64,000 bases of DNA from Amaranthus tricolor (GCF_026212465.1 NC_080057.1:11434608-11498607), one strand, 5' to 3'; shown: positions 34,392 to 46,683, numbered from the stretch's first letter. Translations and numbers: made by a program. Notes: generated by a model from the letters alone, not told the origin.

Positions 34392-35546
34392 TGAGCCATA
34401 TCAGCTAGGCTCATGCGAGGACAACAACAACAACCCAAAGGCTAGCAAGGAATCAATGAACAACAACAACAAAAGCAACAAAAGTCATTTCAATGTTTCT
34501 GATTTTATGCATATAATGCCATTATCTACACATAATAATGGGCTCAATACAAACCAAAATAATAAAGAAGATCAGGAATTAATTATGGGAAAGCAAGAAC
34601 AAAAGCTTGAGGCATCAAAGGAACAAAACAAACCAACAGCAACTCAAGAACAGGAGCAATCAGACCATCAGAAGCTCCTGACCAGGCCACCTTGGCGGGC
34701 CTGTCCAGACAAACCCTAAGCCCATGGGATGACGTGGAGGGCATAATTGGAATCTCCACACTAGGACCTAGCCATCATGGTCCAAGGGTCCCACGCATGA
34801 TCATTGGAAGCTCATGGAAACTTGAGGCAAAGGTCACTCAGTCAACAAGGACAACAAGCTCAAGCAAACCACAGCTTCTGACCATTGAGCAGGCCACCTT
34901 GGCAAGCTCACCCAGGCGTGATCCGAACCCGTTGGATGACGTGGAGGGTAGTTTTGGAATCTCTGCACAAGGACCTAGCCACCATGACCCAAGAGCCCTC
35001 CTGGAAGTCACCGGAGGTGGACGGAAAACAGAAACCAAAGTCGCCCAGTTGACAGAGGAGTCCACAGCTGCTGCCTTGTTCTGTTTTAAGTGTTCTTAGG
35101 CGCGTGTATAAGCACGTGTATGTATATGACCGTTAATAACCGTTAGGCACTCTGTAAATAGCCTACCTCTCATTCATAGTCTATATATAGATGATTCATG
35201 CATTGTAAAGGGACATTGATTGTTGAATAAAATTTCCAAATTTCAGAAAATTTCAAGTGTTTGAAATTCTCTTCAATTGCTTGCAATTGGGTTACTTGGG
35301 CCAGTTTGCCCTCCATTGATTGTGCATCCTCTTGATCAGACCTTCAAGATTGCACTTCAAACTATCCAAGAACAGTGATCAATCCCTTGATTAATCAAAG
35401 GAATTCGTCATTGTTGCGTTGAAAAGGGGCTTGGCAGTCCAACCCTTGTCAAGGCATTGCCCAGCAGTCTTGGAATATCCTCCTTTATAAGCTTCTGTGT
35501 TTCAATTTCAATTCCATTCCATTTGCATACAAACGCACATACATCA
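34392..35546 (+). repeat. 5' LTR of element D
   Basis: 1155 bp, TGAGCCATATC...ACATACATCA. It carries ACCGTTA boxes near 35135-35145, a TATA-like TATATATAG at 35182-35190 and a possible polyadenylation signal AATAAA at 35226-35231. It lacks 13 bp present in the 3' LTR near 34683. Confidence 0.95.
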
Positions 35547-35548
35547 AT

Positions 35549-35560
35549 TGGTATCAGAGC
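35549..35560 (+). other. Primer binding site of element D
   Basis: TGGTATCAGAGC, a perfect match to the initiator tRNA-Met site, 2 nt after the 5' LTR. Confidence 0.95.
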
Positions 35561-36563
35561 AAGGACTTGTAGGGCTTGGATTTCATCATCAGTCATTGGT
35601 GAAGACGAGTTCTTAACATTCTAGTTGGTATCATCAGAGGAATCAAGAACCAGGGCGATTTTTTTTCAATTCGTGTTCGATTTCAGTGGCAACCTCTACA
35701 ATTTCGGTTGCTTTTCTTCCTTTTGTTTAATTACTTTGTGAATTAGTGGTCCTGCATATAATTCGTAGCATTTCCATTACATTTGTTTGATCATTGTGCA
35801 TACATCAATCTGATATTCACGAAAATTGTCTGAAACCCTAAAGAACTCAGTTCTTGAAGGAGTATTCTGCAATTGATGATTTTTCCTTGCACATCTGTTA
35901 AAATTTCATTTGAATTAATCAATATAGGATTGCATTTACATCACCATTGCATTTTTGCTAACAAATTGATCGAATTTGTGGATTGGGTGTTGCAAACAAT
36001 CACAGAAGAACACCTCTTCAATTCTGATTTGTGTAACATTGCATTTTGTGATTTTATTTTACATATCTGTGTAAATTTCATTTACATTTACATCATCATT
36101 GCATCTTGTTTACAAATTTATTGTGATTGTGGCTACACATTGCATACCATCACAGAAATCACATTGTTGTTCTGATTTGTGTGACATTGATATTCATAAT
36201 TGATTTTTCACAACATCTTGTGCATATTTTGATTGTCATAAACAATAACTAAGGAATTTGCATTTAACAAACCATCAAAGCAGGTTGTGCACAGAACACA
36301 AGGGTTTAGCCCTGATCTCTGTTGCAACACAGAACACTTTGCTGCACCGTTTCTTTTCCTTGCATATTTGACTTTAAATTAACAATTCATCATAATTGCA
36401 AGATAATTGCTGCTATTTCATTCAAGAAAAATTCGTATGCAATATTCAAAAAATTCAGAACACAACAGTTGCTTGTTGTGATCAGTACAGCTTGCTGCAT
36501 TCAGTTCATCATTGCATATTTGCATATCGCGTAGCCTTGTGTGTTTACATCATATAGAACATC

Positions 36564-39530
36564 ATGAATATGGAAGAGAAGTTTGATGCATTAGTCAATA
36601 TGGTCACCCAATTAAGTATGACTGTCAATGAGATAAGAAACACAGCACCCCCATATCCACAGCAACCACAGCACCCACACCAAGACCTTAACATTGAGGC
36701 TATTCGGGAAGACAAAACTATAAGGGTTGATGTACATGAATTTGATGGCACATCTCATGATCCGGAGGTGTACATTGAATGGGAGAAAGGGGTAGAACGT
36801 TATTTTGAGTTTAAGGAGACCCACCCAGACCATCAATATAAGATTGCTAAGGTGAAATTAATAAGGCTAGCTGCAACTTGGCTTGAGGGAATTCAAAGGC
36901 AAAGAGCACGTGAGGATAGACCTAAGATTCACTCATGGGATAAGCTTAGGAAGCACCTTAGGAGAAAATACATCCCCAAAAACTACAAGCAGCAACTTTA
37001 CACCAAGTGGAGTAATTTGAGGCAAGGCCCTAGGACAGTAGCTGAGTATATGCAAGAAGGGGAAAGATTGACTGTCTTATGTGATATAAATGAGCCCGAA
37101 GAAATGAAAATTGGAAGGTTTTTAAGTGGGCTAAGGGAAGACCTGAGGGAGAAAGTAGAGGTGATTCAGAACCTTACCTATGAAGGAACTTGCAATAGTG
37201 CTTTAATCTTTGAGAAGTCAGCAAGAAGGAGAGCTACACAACCTGCACACACCTTCAATAAAGGCAAGGAGACCAGTAGCTATAAGCCACCTACACAGCA
37301 GTTCTCTGAAAATCGAGGAACACAGCAACATAGATCATCTGTTAGCCATAGTACACAGCAACATTATGAGCATACCCCACCTACTGTCATGCACACAGAA
37401 AGAGAGCTTACTACTAAGGAGAAGGACATGAATCCTAAGGATGTGATGTGTTTTAAATGCCATGGGCATGGTCACTACAAAAGAAATTGCCCCAATGCTA
37501 GAGCCTTCACACAAAGAGAGTGGGAGGAAATTAATAGTAGGAAGGGACCAAGGGCTATGTTAGTGAACATAGAAGGAAGAGAGGAAGTCAAATTACCCCC
37601 TACACCTGAGGATGAGTATGAGGGAACCTTTAGAGTCAATAGCTTGGGACTAATGGAGAAAGTAATGGATAGCATCACTGAGGATAGTGAAGAAGAGGGA
37701 GGAATAGAACACATTTACCCCGAGGAGGAGCTTCACAATTTGGTGATTAGGAGAAACCTTCACATAGTCCCACAGGTCAAGAATTTAGACCAAAGAGAAA
37801 AAAATTTTCAAACAAAATGTAAGATTGGGAACAAGCTATGTGATTTGATCATTGATGGAGGAAGCGAATCCAATTGTGTGAGTAAAGAGTTAATCAAGAC
37901 TTTAGGATTGACCACTACACCTCACCCTCGACCATACACATTAAGGTGGTTAGATGATAACACAAAGAATGCGGTTAGTAAACAATGCTCGGTGAATTTT
38001 AGCATAGGCACATACAATGACCAAGTGCTTTGTGATGTTTTAGCCATGGATGCTTGTCATGTGTTGCTTGGGAGACCATGGCAACATGATAGGAAAACTA
38101 TTCACAATGGTTTCACCAATGTCTATTCACTAAGGCATGAGGGCAAGATTAAGGAGTTAATACCACTACCACCTCACAAAGCCATACCTCCTACCAAGAC
38201 CAATCAAACACCTACGCATTTACTAGGGAGGAAGGAGTGTGATGCCAAGAATGATAGTGTTAGACACATAACCAAGCTAACCTTCTATGAGACCATTAAA
38301 CTACATGGAAAACTTCAAGGTATTAGTAGTTATGAAAATCCTAAGCCCCTTAATACTTGTCTGAGTAACCTGATCTGCACTATGATGAGCACAAAGCTGA
38401 TATTCAATGTTGCATGGTACCCTCAAATGGATGGTCAAAGGAAGGTGACCAGTAAAATCTTGGGGCATATCTTAAAGAACTTAGTGGAGAGAAACAAACA
38501 GGATTGGAACAAAACTTTAGCCCACACTGAAATTGCACATAATGAAAATCCTCATCTGCATTCTGAACATTTCTCATTTGCATGCATGTATGACCTTAAT
38601 CCTTGGAATGCTACTACCTTAGTGTATTTACTTTTACAGGACAAAGGTGTATGGAACACCAGGAAGCCAACAAGCATAGTTCCACACACCGCTGCTCAGG
38701 TGCAAACAGTAGCAAAGACCTACACTGTTGATGCAGCCAGCAGCCTTGATGCTGCACCTCACCATATGGATTGGGAATTGAGGACAATTCCTTTTCAAGA
38801 AGGGGGGATTGAGCCATATCAGCTAGGCTCATGCGAGGACAACAACAACAACCCAAAGGCTAGCAAGGAATCAATGAACAACAACAACAAAAGCAACAAA
38901 AGTCATTTCAATGTTTCTGATTTTATGCATATAATGCCATTATCTACACATAATAATGGGCTTAATACAAACCAAAATAATAAAGAAGATCAGGAATTAA
39001 TTATGGGAAAGCAAGAACAAAAGCTTGAGGCATCAAAGGAACAAAACAAACCAACAGCAACTCAAGAACAGGAGCAATCAGACCATCAGAAGCTCCTGAC
39101 CAGCTTCACTGACCAGGCCACCTTGGCGGGCCTGTCCAGACAAACCCTAAGCCCATGGGATGACGTGGAGGGCATAATTGGAATCTCCACACTAGGACCT
39201 AGCCATCATGGTCCAAGGGTCCCACGCATGATCATTGGAAGCTCATGGAAACTTGAGGCAAAGGTCACTCAGTCAACAAGGACAACAAGCTCAAGCAGAC
39301 CACAGCTTCTGACCATTGAGCAGGCCACCTTGGCAAGCTCACCCAGGCGTGACCCGAACCCGTTGGATGACGTGGAGGGTAGGGTTGGAATCTCTGCACA
39401 AGGACCTAGCCACCATGACCCGAAAGCCCTCCTGGAGTTCACCGGAGGTGGACGGAAAACAGAAACCAAAGTCGCCCAGTTGACAGAGGAGTCCACAGCT
39501 GCTGCCTTGTTCTGTTTTAAGTGTTCTTAG
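36564..39530 (+). CDS. Gag-protease-integrase-remnant polyprotein running into the 3' LTR, element D
   Basis: 988 codons, no stop. Residues 1-250: Gag (MNMEEKFDALVNMVTQ, DPEVYIEWEKGVERYFEFKE, KHLRRKYIPKNYKQQ). Near residue 296: zinc knuckle CFKCHGHGHYKRNC. Residues about 420-540: aspartic protease with LIIDGGSESNCVS and CHVLLGRPWQHD. At about 550-600 the sequence jumps, in frame, to a decayed integrase end (WYPQMDGQRKVTSKILGHIL, CMYDLNPWNATT), so RT, RNase H and most of integrase are missing. From residue about 749 the frame crosses into the 3' LTR and adds about 240 residues rich in Asn, Gln and Lys, ending FCFKCS. In CRM elements pol is known to extend into the 3' LTR, which fits. Gag and protease look usable. 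Confidence 0.88.
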   Translation: MNMEEKFDALVNMVTQLSMTVNEIRNTAPPYPQQPQHPHQDLNIEAIREDKTIRVDVHEFDGTSHDPEVYIEWEKGVERYFEFKETHPDHQYKIAKVKLIRLAATWLEGIQRQRAREDRPKIHSWDKLRKHLRRKYIPKNYKQQLYTKWSNLRQGPRTVAEYMQEGERLTVLCDINEPEEMKIGRFLSGLREDLREKVEVIQNLTYEGTCNSALIFEKSARRRATQPAHTFNKGKETSSYKPPTQQFSENRGTQQHRSSVSHSTQQHYEHTPPTVMHTERELTTKEKDMNPKDVMCFKCHGHGHYKRNCPNARAFTQREWEEINSRKGPRAMLVNIEGREEVKLPPTPEDEYEGTFRVNSLGLMEKVMDSITEDSEEEGGIEHIYPEEELHNLVIRRNLHIVPQVKNLDQREKNFQTKCKIGNKLCDLIIDGGSESNCVSKELIKTLGLTTTPHPRPYTLRWLDDNTKNAVSKQCSVNFSIGTYNDQVLCDVLAMDACHVLLGRPWQHDRKTIHNGFTNVYSLRHEGKIKELIPLPPHKAIPPTKTNQTPTHLLGRKECDAKNDSVRHITKLTFYETIKLHGKLQGISSYENPKPLNTCLSNLICTMMSTKLIFNVAWYPQMDGQRKVTSKILGHILKNLVERNKQDWNKTLAHTEIAHNENPHLHSEHFSFACMYDLNPWNATTLVYLLLQDKGVWNTRKPTSIVPHTAAQVQTVAKTYTVDAASSLDAAPHHMDWELRTIPFQEGGIEPYQLGSCEDNNNNPKASKESMNNNNKSNKSHFNVSDFMHIMPLSTHNNGLNTNQNNKEDQELIMGKQEQKLEASKEQNKPTATQEQEQSDHQKLLTSFTDQATLAGLSRQTLSPWDDVEGIIGISTLGPSHHGPRVPRMIIGSSWKLEAKVTQSTRTTSSSRPQLLTIEQATLASSPRRDPNPLDDVEGRVGISAQGPSHHDPKALLEFTGGGRKTETKVAQLTEESTAAALFCFKCS
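38800..38809 (+). other. Polypurine tract of element D
   Basis: AAGGGGGGAT directly before the 3' LTR, embedded in the open reading frame. Confidence 0.8.
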
Positions 39531-39976
39531 GCGCGTGTATAAGCACGTGTATGTATATGACCGTTAATAACCGTTAGGCACTCTGTAAATAGCCTACCTC
39601 TCATTCATAGTCTATATATAGATGATTCATGCATTGTAAAGGGACATTGATTGTTGAATAAAATTTCCAAATTTCAGAAAATTTCAAGTGTTTGAAATTC
39701 TCTTCAATTGCTTGCAATTGGGTTACTTGGGCCAGTTTGCCCTCCATTGATTGTGCATCCTCTTGATCAGACCTTCAAGATTGCACTTCAAACTATCCAA
39801 GAACAGTGATCAATCCCTTGATTAATCAAAGGAATTCGTCATTGTTGCGTTGAAAAGGGGCTTGGCAGTCCAACCCTTGTCAAGCATTGCCCAGCAGTCT
39901 TGGAATATCCTCCTTTATAAGCTTCTGTGTTTCAATTTCAATTCCATTCCATTTGCATACAAACGCACATACATCA
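38810..39976 (+). repeat. 3' LTR of element D
   Basis: 1167 bp. Its first 720 bp are coding in the polyprotein frame. It ends ACATCA before target duplication TGTTA. Confidence 0.95.
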
Positions 39977-40506
39977 TGTTATTACTGTGGAAAATGGTAA
40001 TGAAATTTTGATCATAAAAAAGCTTCTTTGCTTACAGTTTTGTATTACTACTCCTTTAATATTATATTTGCATATGACAATGTATTGGAATGAATTTTGT
40101 GAATAAATAAGATGAATGGGATAGAATAAGTATGACCATTTAACTTATCAAGAGATTTTTATTAAAATAACACTAATTTTTCATTATTATTTCTACTATA
40201 AAATACTTGTTCCGTTCTGAAATACTCACTACATAATAGTTTTGACATTGCTTTTTGTTCAAGATTATTTTATCTATTGCGGTTAATGTTTAAGAAAAAA
40301 TATAGTCAAGTGAGAACTTGTTTGAATCGTCTAAGCGCATACTTTCATAATATTAACTTTTTATAATTTTAGATGTATATAGTTTAATATATATAAGTGA
40401 TCAAAATAATACATTAGATTGCGTAAGATGTCAAATATAACAAATATAATGTAACGGAAGCATCTACTGTCAAATAGACCGCAAATATTTTGTAGCGAAA
40501 CGAGTG

Positions 40507-40855
40507 AGACATAAATTAGAGAACTGTTTTCGGCTGGGTGCATCTTCTAGAAGCATTTTAGACCTGATTACTGCTTGACAAGCTTGAAGATGGTTTTGAC
40601 ATATCTTGGCTATAAATTTTTGAATTTTGACCATTGAAGGCCTGAAGAATGAAGCTTGAACAATGCTGTTGAAAGATCCAGCGAAATTTAATTAATACTA
40701 TTATTTGTGCATTAATGAGTTATACATGACAGTCTTCATTCATGAATTTAAGATTCTTTTTCTAATTGAAAACTTATACGGTGGCTCACTTCCCCTCATT
40801 TTTGCTAAATGTTTTTACTTTTATAACACATTTTATAGAAATTGCTACTCCTTTC
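40507..40855. other. Intergenic, no gene seen
   Basis: Unique-looking AT-rich sequence immediately after the end of the duplicated unit. No coding or structural signal was found. Confidence 0.5.
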
Positions 40856-41547
40856 TAGGGATGGCAATTCAGTCCGAATCCGACCCCAATCCGACTCGAT
40901 CCGAGGAAAATAATCCGATTCGAGTCAGAGAAAAAGGTTATCCGACTCCAACTCCGACTTCACGATCCGAATCCGAGTTAGAGACGGACCGGAGTTGGAC
41001 CTTAGTAAAAATCCGACACTCCGACCCTGAGGAAATCCGACTTTGAATTTGACTTTTAACCCAATATTTTGTTTCGTTTAAAACTCTGGACGTGACTAAT
41101 TCAAGCTCTCTCTCATACTAATTGAAATTTTCGATTTTGAAAAACTACTTGGTACTTTTATTTAGATCAATCAATCAAAATACGACAAATCAGATCAAGA
41201 GAAATAAAATACGCCAAATCAATGTGAGAAAATTTTGTTAAATTGTAGTATTAGGAATAATTCTCATGTTAAACTTGAATTCAAAGTACATAATTTTTTG
41301 TTAAATTGTATTTGAAAAATATATTTTGTAACTTCGTACGCTTTAAATCATTAGTTGAATATCACAACGATAAAGTTTGATAATAATCCGATTCTGTTGG
41401 AGGTCCGAGAGTCCGAGTAGGGGCAAACTTGGAGTATGCATAATCCGACTCCGAGTGGAGGTGGACTGAAAAAAAAAGTTCGACTAAAATCCAGAGCAAA
41501 GTCAGAGTATGCATAATCCGAGGCGAGTCCGACCATTGCCATCCCTA
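40856..41547. mobile_element. hAT-like MITE, 692 bp
   Basis: Inverted ends TAGGGATGGCAAT and ATTGCCATCCCTA. Flanking 8-bp duplications CTCCTTTC (40848-40855) and CTCCTCTC (41548-41555) match at 7 of 8. The inside contains repeated TCCGA/TCGGA-type words near both ends (subterminal repeats). No transposase. Confidence 0.85.
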
Positions 41548-41826
41548 CTCCTCTCTGCCCTGAGATCCCTCTTGCCACAAGGATTAACAAAAAAAAAAGA
41601 AATTTAATAGGATATTACATGTGGGGCCATATCCATAACTGAGGAAAAACACTCCACCCGGACTCTACTTTATGCGGAATACTGATCCACTTGCACTATA
41701 AATGTTATTAATACATGAGAAAAAGTATAGCTAATTCAAGATTTGTCTTAATACTTGATTTTCTGGAAGTCCTGATTCTATTGTATATATCCTGATCCTG
41801 ATGATTGTGTGAATGCATTAAGGTAA

Positions 41827-41829
<3 letters not shown>

Positions 41830-41909
<80 letters not shown>
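41830..41909. repeat. (TA)n microsatellite, about 80 bp
   Basis: Pure alternating TA tract in intergenic DNA. Confidence 0.97.
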
Positions 41910-41911
<2 letters not shown>

Positions 41912-42633
41912 ATAATTTAACTATTTTTATAATTTATCTTAGCATAATTATTAATTATATGATAATTAATAAGCTGTGGCCTTATCTCATAATAAAAATA
42001 TTATAATTTATTTGATTGATATAAATGATAATTTCTTTGAGTTTAAGAAAAACTAAATATTTTTTCTTGAATTAAACTTTTTCATTATTTGATTTTCCTA
42101 CTTAATATTTAAATATATTATTTTATTTTTAATTTGATTTGAAGTAAGCTTTTATCTTTTCCAAAAAAAATATAATTCATGTTTTTCTATAACTAACTTT
42201 ATTCATAGTATTATTTCTAACACGATTTTAAGTAGAATTTATCTATATAGATAGAAAATTTCTTTAATATTGTAGCTAATTTTAAGAATGATTTTACTTA
42301 GGTTTGAATCACTACTAAACTATTAAAATTAAATTATTGTATAAAATATTAGATTTTAAATTATCAAGGATTTCATTGTTTTTAATGAGCAAGCAAATAA
42401 AAGTAAAATTTCTAAATAATATTCAATTTATTTCTTGAAAAAGCTCAAACAACTACCCACTATATAATCAAGTATTAATATTAAGCTGAGATGTGACAAA
42501 TTAATAGAGTTTCTCAACTCCATCATAGAGGCAACACGGGACAAAAGTGATTGTTGTATTATAATATTACTGGTGATTTTTTATTGGGCAGGGACCTCTT
42601 AATTACCTATTATTGTAAAGTAATTGATGCAAA
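41910..42633. other. Intergenic AT-rich sequence
   Basis: No gene, repeat boundary or RNA gene that I can support. Confidence 0.5.
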
Positions 42634-43137
42634 GTTGTTAAAATCGAAATTCTACTTAGAATCGCTTACAGAGGTAGAATCAAATCATAGAATCATACGA
42701 TTCTACAAAAAACTTAAAAATATTAAAATATATAGTATCTTATCATTATTATCCATTTTAAAAGTCTAAATTTATGAATTATAGTTCATTTGACTTTATT
42801 TTTAAGAATGTAAATAAAAGTTTTTAATAATTAGTTTAAATCTTCCAACCGATTAAGAAATTTAATTTTTTAATGTTTTCATAGTGATACATTTGAAATT
42901 TATTTATATAAGTGAAAGATGGTACATAAGAAAAATTAATTATAATTGCTAAATTAGTAGAATCGGATCGTTGAATCATAGGATCGTAAAATCGTGTTAT
43001 GATTCTACATCTAAAAATTTTATTCCAACTAAAATCGTAAGATTCTACAACTTTAAGATTCTACCTACGATTCAAATCGCTCACTTGTTTTTGGATCATA
43101 AAATCGTAAAATCGTAGTTAATCGCGATTTTAACAAC
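42634..43137. mobile_element. MITE with GTTGTTAAAATCG ends
   Basis: 504 bp bounded by perfect 13-bp inverted repeats GTTGTTAAAATCG and CGATTTTAACAAC. The subterminal regions are dense in GATTCTAC/GTAGAATC and AATCGTA words on both strands. The superfamily is unclear: I could not define a target duplication. Confidence 0.7.
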
Positions 43138-43963
43138 AGTAAACTGTTGACTTAACATTTATCATTTTTTTGTGTTCGTGAAAGACATTTGAGTTTGCAA
43201 TAAAAAAAAATAAATGAAATAAATATAAAATTTTTAATACTCTCTCCATTCCTTACATAAGTTCTTATTTGTTATTTTGCGGTATTCCATTTGTTGTTCG
43301 CATAGAGTATCTTTCTATTTATGTTACAAATTTTGGACAAAAATAACATTGTATCCTCATTATAATATTTTAATAATGTTTGTTGTCACCCACAAATCTT
43401 TCATTTTCATTTTAATATTTTATATTCCTTATGTTCTTCACTTGTTTCCCAATAACATAAAAAAAAAATTATTTATAAGTTGTGGACTTGTGGTCCAGTG
43501 TTTTTTCCATTTACTTTTCTTGAATATGTTTTTAATGTTTATAGTTTTTATTTTTTTCCATTAAACTTATTATTTAATAAAATAATACTTCATATTCACT
43601 ATAAAAAATTTTTAATTTTTAAAATTATCTTGAACAATTATTATGGAAACTTCATTAAGAAAAGATGGAGTATTAAAAAAAATGAGATTTTTATTACCAT
43701 AAAATAAATATGAAAATTTTAAATTTTTAATTTAATACTCATCTTAAGTCTTCACACGAGTTCGCAAATTATTTTCAGAAAAGCACTTTTTCACATTCCA
43801 AATGTGGAATCCCCATCTACAACTATACACGTGTAAGATACTCATTATTTGATCATGAAACGTGTCCATTAGCCACTTTTCTTTTTATTATTCTTCATAT
43901 ATTACTTGGAATTATTCAACTACTTCTTTTATTATTTTTTATATTTGTTGAGGAAATATTTTA
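43138..43963. other. Intergenic AT-rich sequence, possible Stowaway-like remnant
   Basis: No gene. A weak pair of ends (TACTCTCTCCATTCC near 43240 and ATGGAGTA near 43667) hints at a decayed Stowaway-type MITE, but the repeats match poorly. Confidence 0.35.
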
Positions 43964-44065
43964 CCCAATTCTTATAATTCGTCACCTTTTCATTTTTTCG
44001 CCACCCCCTAGTAAATTACCATATTGCCCTTGGTTTCTGAAAAAATTACAATTATGCCATTAAAG
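43964..44065 (+). repeat. Left terminal inverted repeat of the PMD element
   Basis: Pairs with 49010-49107. The best block is TTTTCATTTTTTCGCCACC then CCCTA. The outermost bases are less well conserved. Confidence 0.8.
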
Positions 44066-44075
44066 CTAAAATTTT

Positions 44076-44084
44076 CTATATAAA
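44076..44084 (+). promoter_or_regulatory. TATA box of the PMD gene
   Basis: CTATATAAA followed by an A/C-rich leader. The UTR exon ends at 44186 with donor GAG|GTAAGT. The 5'UTR intron would run to 45021 (TTGTAG acceptor), four bases before the start codon. Confidence 0.6.
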
Positions 44085-44229
44085 CCACACCCACACTAAA
44101 AATACTCTCACCACAACAAAAAACCAACATACAAAAGCAAAATTTGGGAGCAAAAATTAAGTTCAATCCGGAATTTATCAATCGAGGTAAGTTATTTGTA
44201 ATTAAATTTTAAAAAATAAATAAATAAAT

Positions 44230-44265
44230 AAATAGGAGTCGCCCAGATCTGGGCGACTCCTATTT
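44230..44265. repeat. Perfect 36-bp palindrome in the PMD 5'UTR intron
   Basis: Two 18-bp arms, AAATAGGAGTCGCCCAGA and its complement, meet without a loop at AGATCT. The GC-rich core stands out in AT-rich surroundings and repeats the GTCGC module of the next hairpin. Confidence 0.95.
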
Positions 44266-44620
44266 TTTTTTTTATTTTTTTATTTTTTTTTATTTTTTCT
44301 GTATGTATTTTGTTAATTTTATTATTATTAATTTAATTATTATTATTATTGTATTGTTATTTTTGTTAATATTAAATATATGTTAATGTTATTATTATTA
44401 ATTTTATTATTATTATTGTGATTGTTAATTTTGTATTATTAAATATATGTTAATGTTGTTATTATTAATTTTATTATTATTATTGTTATTGTTATTTTTA
44501 TTTATTATTAAATATATGTTTATGTTTTGTTTTATAAATTATTAGTTTAAATTTGTATGTTGTAATGTTTATTTATTTTTTTTTTTAGTAAGTGTATATA
44601 TATGTTATTTATATTTCACG

Positions 44621-44760
44621 GAAAAAAAAAAAAGAAAAGAAAATGAGTCGCCCAGATCCGGGCGGCTGGACCCCGGTTCAGTCGCCTAATTTTATGCGAC
44701 TGAACCGGGGTCCAGCCGCCCGGATCTGGGCAACTCATTTTCTTTTCTTTTTTTTTTTAA
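44621..44760. repeat. Long hairpin in the PMD 5'UTR intron
   Basis: Arms of about 65 nt (44621-44685 and 44696-44760) around a 10-nt loop (CTAATTTTAT). From the outside in, the arms carry an A/T-rich stretch, GTCGCCCAGATC, GGGCGGCTGGACC and CCGGTTCAGTCGC. There are only a few mismatches, so the structure is recent or maintained. Transcription of the intron would give a long double-stranded stem. Confidence 0.93.
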
Positions 44761-45024
44761 TTTTTTGTATATTTTGGAGTAATAAATTTAAAAATTGAAA
44801 TTTAAAAAAAAAAACTGATTATTATATAATTTAATGTTATTACTGTTATTGTGATAGTTAATAATAATTTAATTTTTTGTTGTTATATAATTGTTTATGT
44901 TTGTATTATTAATTAATTATTTTGTTTTTTATGTTATTTTTTTCCATATTTTATTTATGATTATTATGTTTTTAGAAATATTATTATTTATAATATTGAA
45001 TGAAACCGTAAAAAATTGTAGAAA

Positions 45025-46683
45025 ATGGCTGGTAATCAAGGAAAAGGAAAGGGTTTTTTTAGGCAATTGTTGAGAGGTAATAGTTCTAGGCCTACCTTAC
45101 TCAGAGGGGACCCGCATGAGAGGGGGGTCACGGGTTCTGCTAGGAGGGCTAGGCAGGAAGAGGCGGCCAGACACAGTGTGGCCCAAAGGTCGAGTACGCT
45201 GAACCAAGTGCGTACTCATTTTGATGACCAGGCTGATAGCCTCCAGAGTAGTTGGGGGGTTTATAGTGATGATGATAATGATGCTGATGATGTTCAGTTC
45301 CAAGCTCCTGAGCCTGCCCCATTGGACTGGACTATAGTTCAGGGCCCCAACGGCAGATTTGCCCGTGGCGGCCCGAGTTCTTCCGCCGCATCTGAGCGTG
45401 CAGGAGGAAGTTTTGTCGATAATGAGCCACCACGGGGCAGGCCCTCACAGTCTACTAACACGGACTGGTTAGTGACATCACCCCAGCCCGGGGGGCCGAT
45501 AGATACGCGACTGATCCCTAGCTATGGCGGGCACATAGCTAAACTTATTTATGACGGCTCCGAGCGTACGCCTCCGATTCTGGAGTGCCGTATTAGGAAG
45601 AGACCGGTGGAGTCCATCATCGGACTGAGGGATATGTCCGATGAGCTAGTCGATTTTCTACCTTCCACTTCCCTCGGTCGACTACCGGTCATTATGCACC
45701 AGCACATCGACTCTGCTTTGATATCGGCGTTCGTCGAGAGGTGGCAGCCGGATACGAACACCTTTCACATGCCCTGGGGAGAGATGACGATTATGTTGCA
45801 CGACGTGCAACGCATATTGGGCATTTCTATTGATGGTTCTCTGCCGGCTGAGCCTTCGGAGGCGAAGTGGGAGGTTGGTATCACCAATCTGGTCGGCGAG
45901 CCTCTGTCTGAGCTTCGACGTAAAGGTTCATTCACCAGCGGATGCATAAGCGTTGCTGAACTGATGCGGCTGTGTCATAGGTCGCAGGCCTTGGATACCC
46001 AGACCACAGCGTACTACATGGCTGTCATCGGCTCTACCTTGTTGGCGGATAAGACCAGGACTGGCATGCGACCTCACCCGATAGTTGTCGTCAACGACGA
46101 TGAACAGGACGTGGCCTGGGGTGCGGTGACCTTGGCGTTCTTGTACAGGCAGCTCGGAATGGCATCTAGGGCTGGTTGCAAGACCATTGCTGGATGCCTC
46201 ACATTGCTCCAGACATGGATCTATGAGTACTTCCTGGCTTTCCGCCCTCATCCTCGCCGAAATGATGTGCCAAACATGACTAGGGCGGAGATGTGGACGC
46301 CGAAGAAAGTAGGTCGTGAGCTGGACAGGTTGATGGAGTTCCGCAAGGTTCTGGACTCAATGACAGAGACTCAGGTATTTTACATTACATTTTGTCATGC
46401 ATGTTGTTTTTTATTTGTAGGAAATTTTTTTTAACTTGGCCTGTATGCACTTTGAATGGACTCCCTACAATTTTTTTGCTGCTGCGTTGCTGAATGAGCA
46501 CCCACGCACCACAGTCATCGGGGGTAGGGCTGCACACGGTCCGGTCTGGTCTGGTTTGATAGAAAAATCAGACCAGACCAGAAATTCCGGTCTGGAAATT
46601 TTTCAGACCAGACCAGACCAGTTAAAAGACCAGACCGGATCAGACCAGACCGTTCTAGAACGGTCTGGTCTGGTCTGGTCTAC

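Larger units (their letters stand above)
34392..39976 (+). mobile_element. CRM-like Ty3/gypsy element D, non-autonomous
   Basis: 5585 bp, inserted about 360 bp after the FTSH copy 2 stop codon. Target duplication TGTTA (34387-34391 and 39977-39981); the empty site is preserved downstream of copy 1 near 24350. LTRs 34392-35546 and 38810-39976 differ by about ten substitutions, a 13-bp and a 1-bp indel. The primer site is TGGTATCAGAGC (35549-35560) and the polypurine tract AAGGGGGGA precedes the 3' LTR. Between is a leader of about 1 kb (35561-36563, no gene seen) and one 988-codon ORF that lacks reverse transcriptase and RNase H. Movement would need enzymes from a relative. Confidence 0.95.

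Noticed and set aside
37475..39496. Minus-strand open frames in element D
   Set aside because: They are shadows of the intact plus-strand polyprotein.
43277..43707. Phe-rich open frames near 43.3-43.7 kb
   Set aside because: Low-complexity AT-rich translation with no domain.
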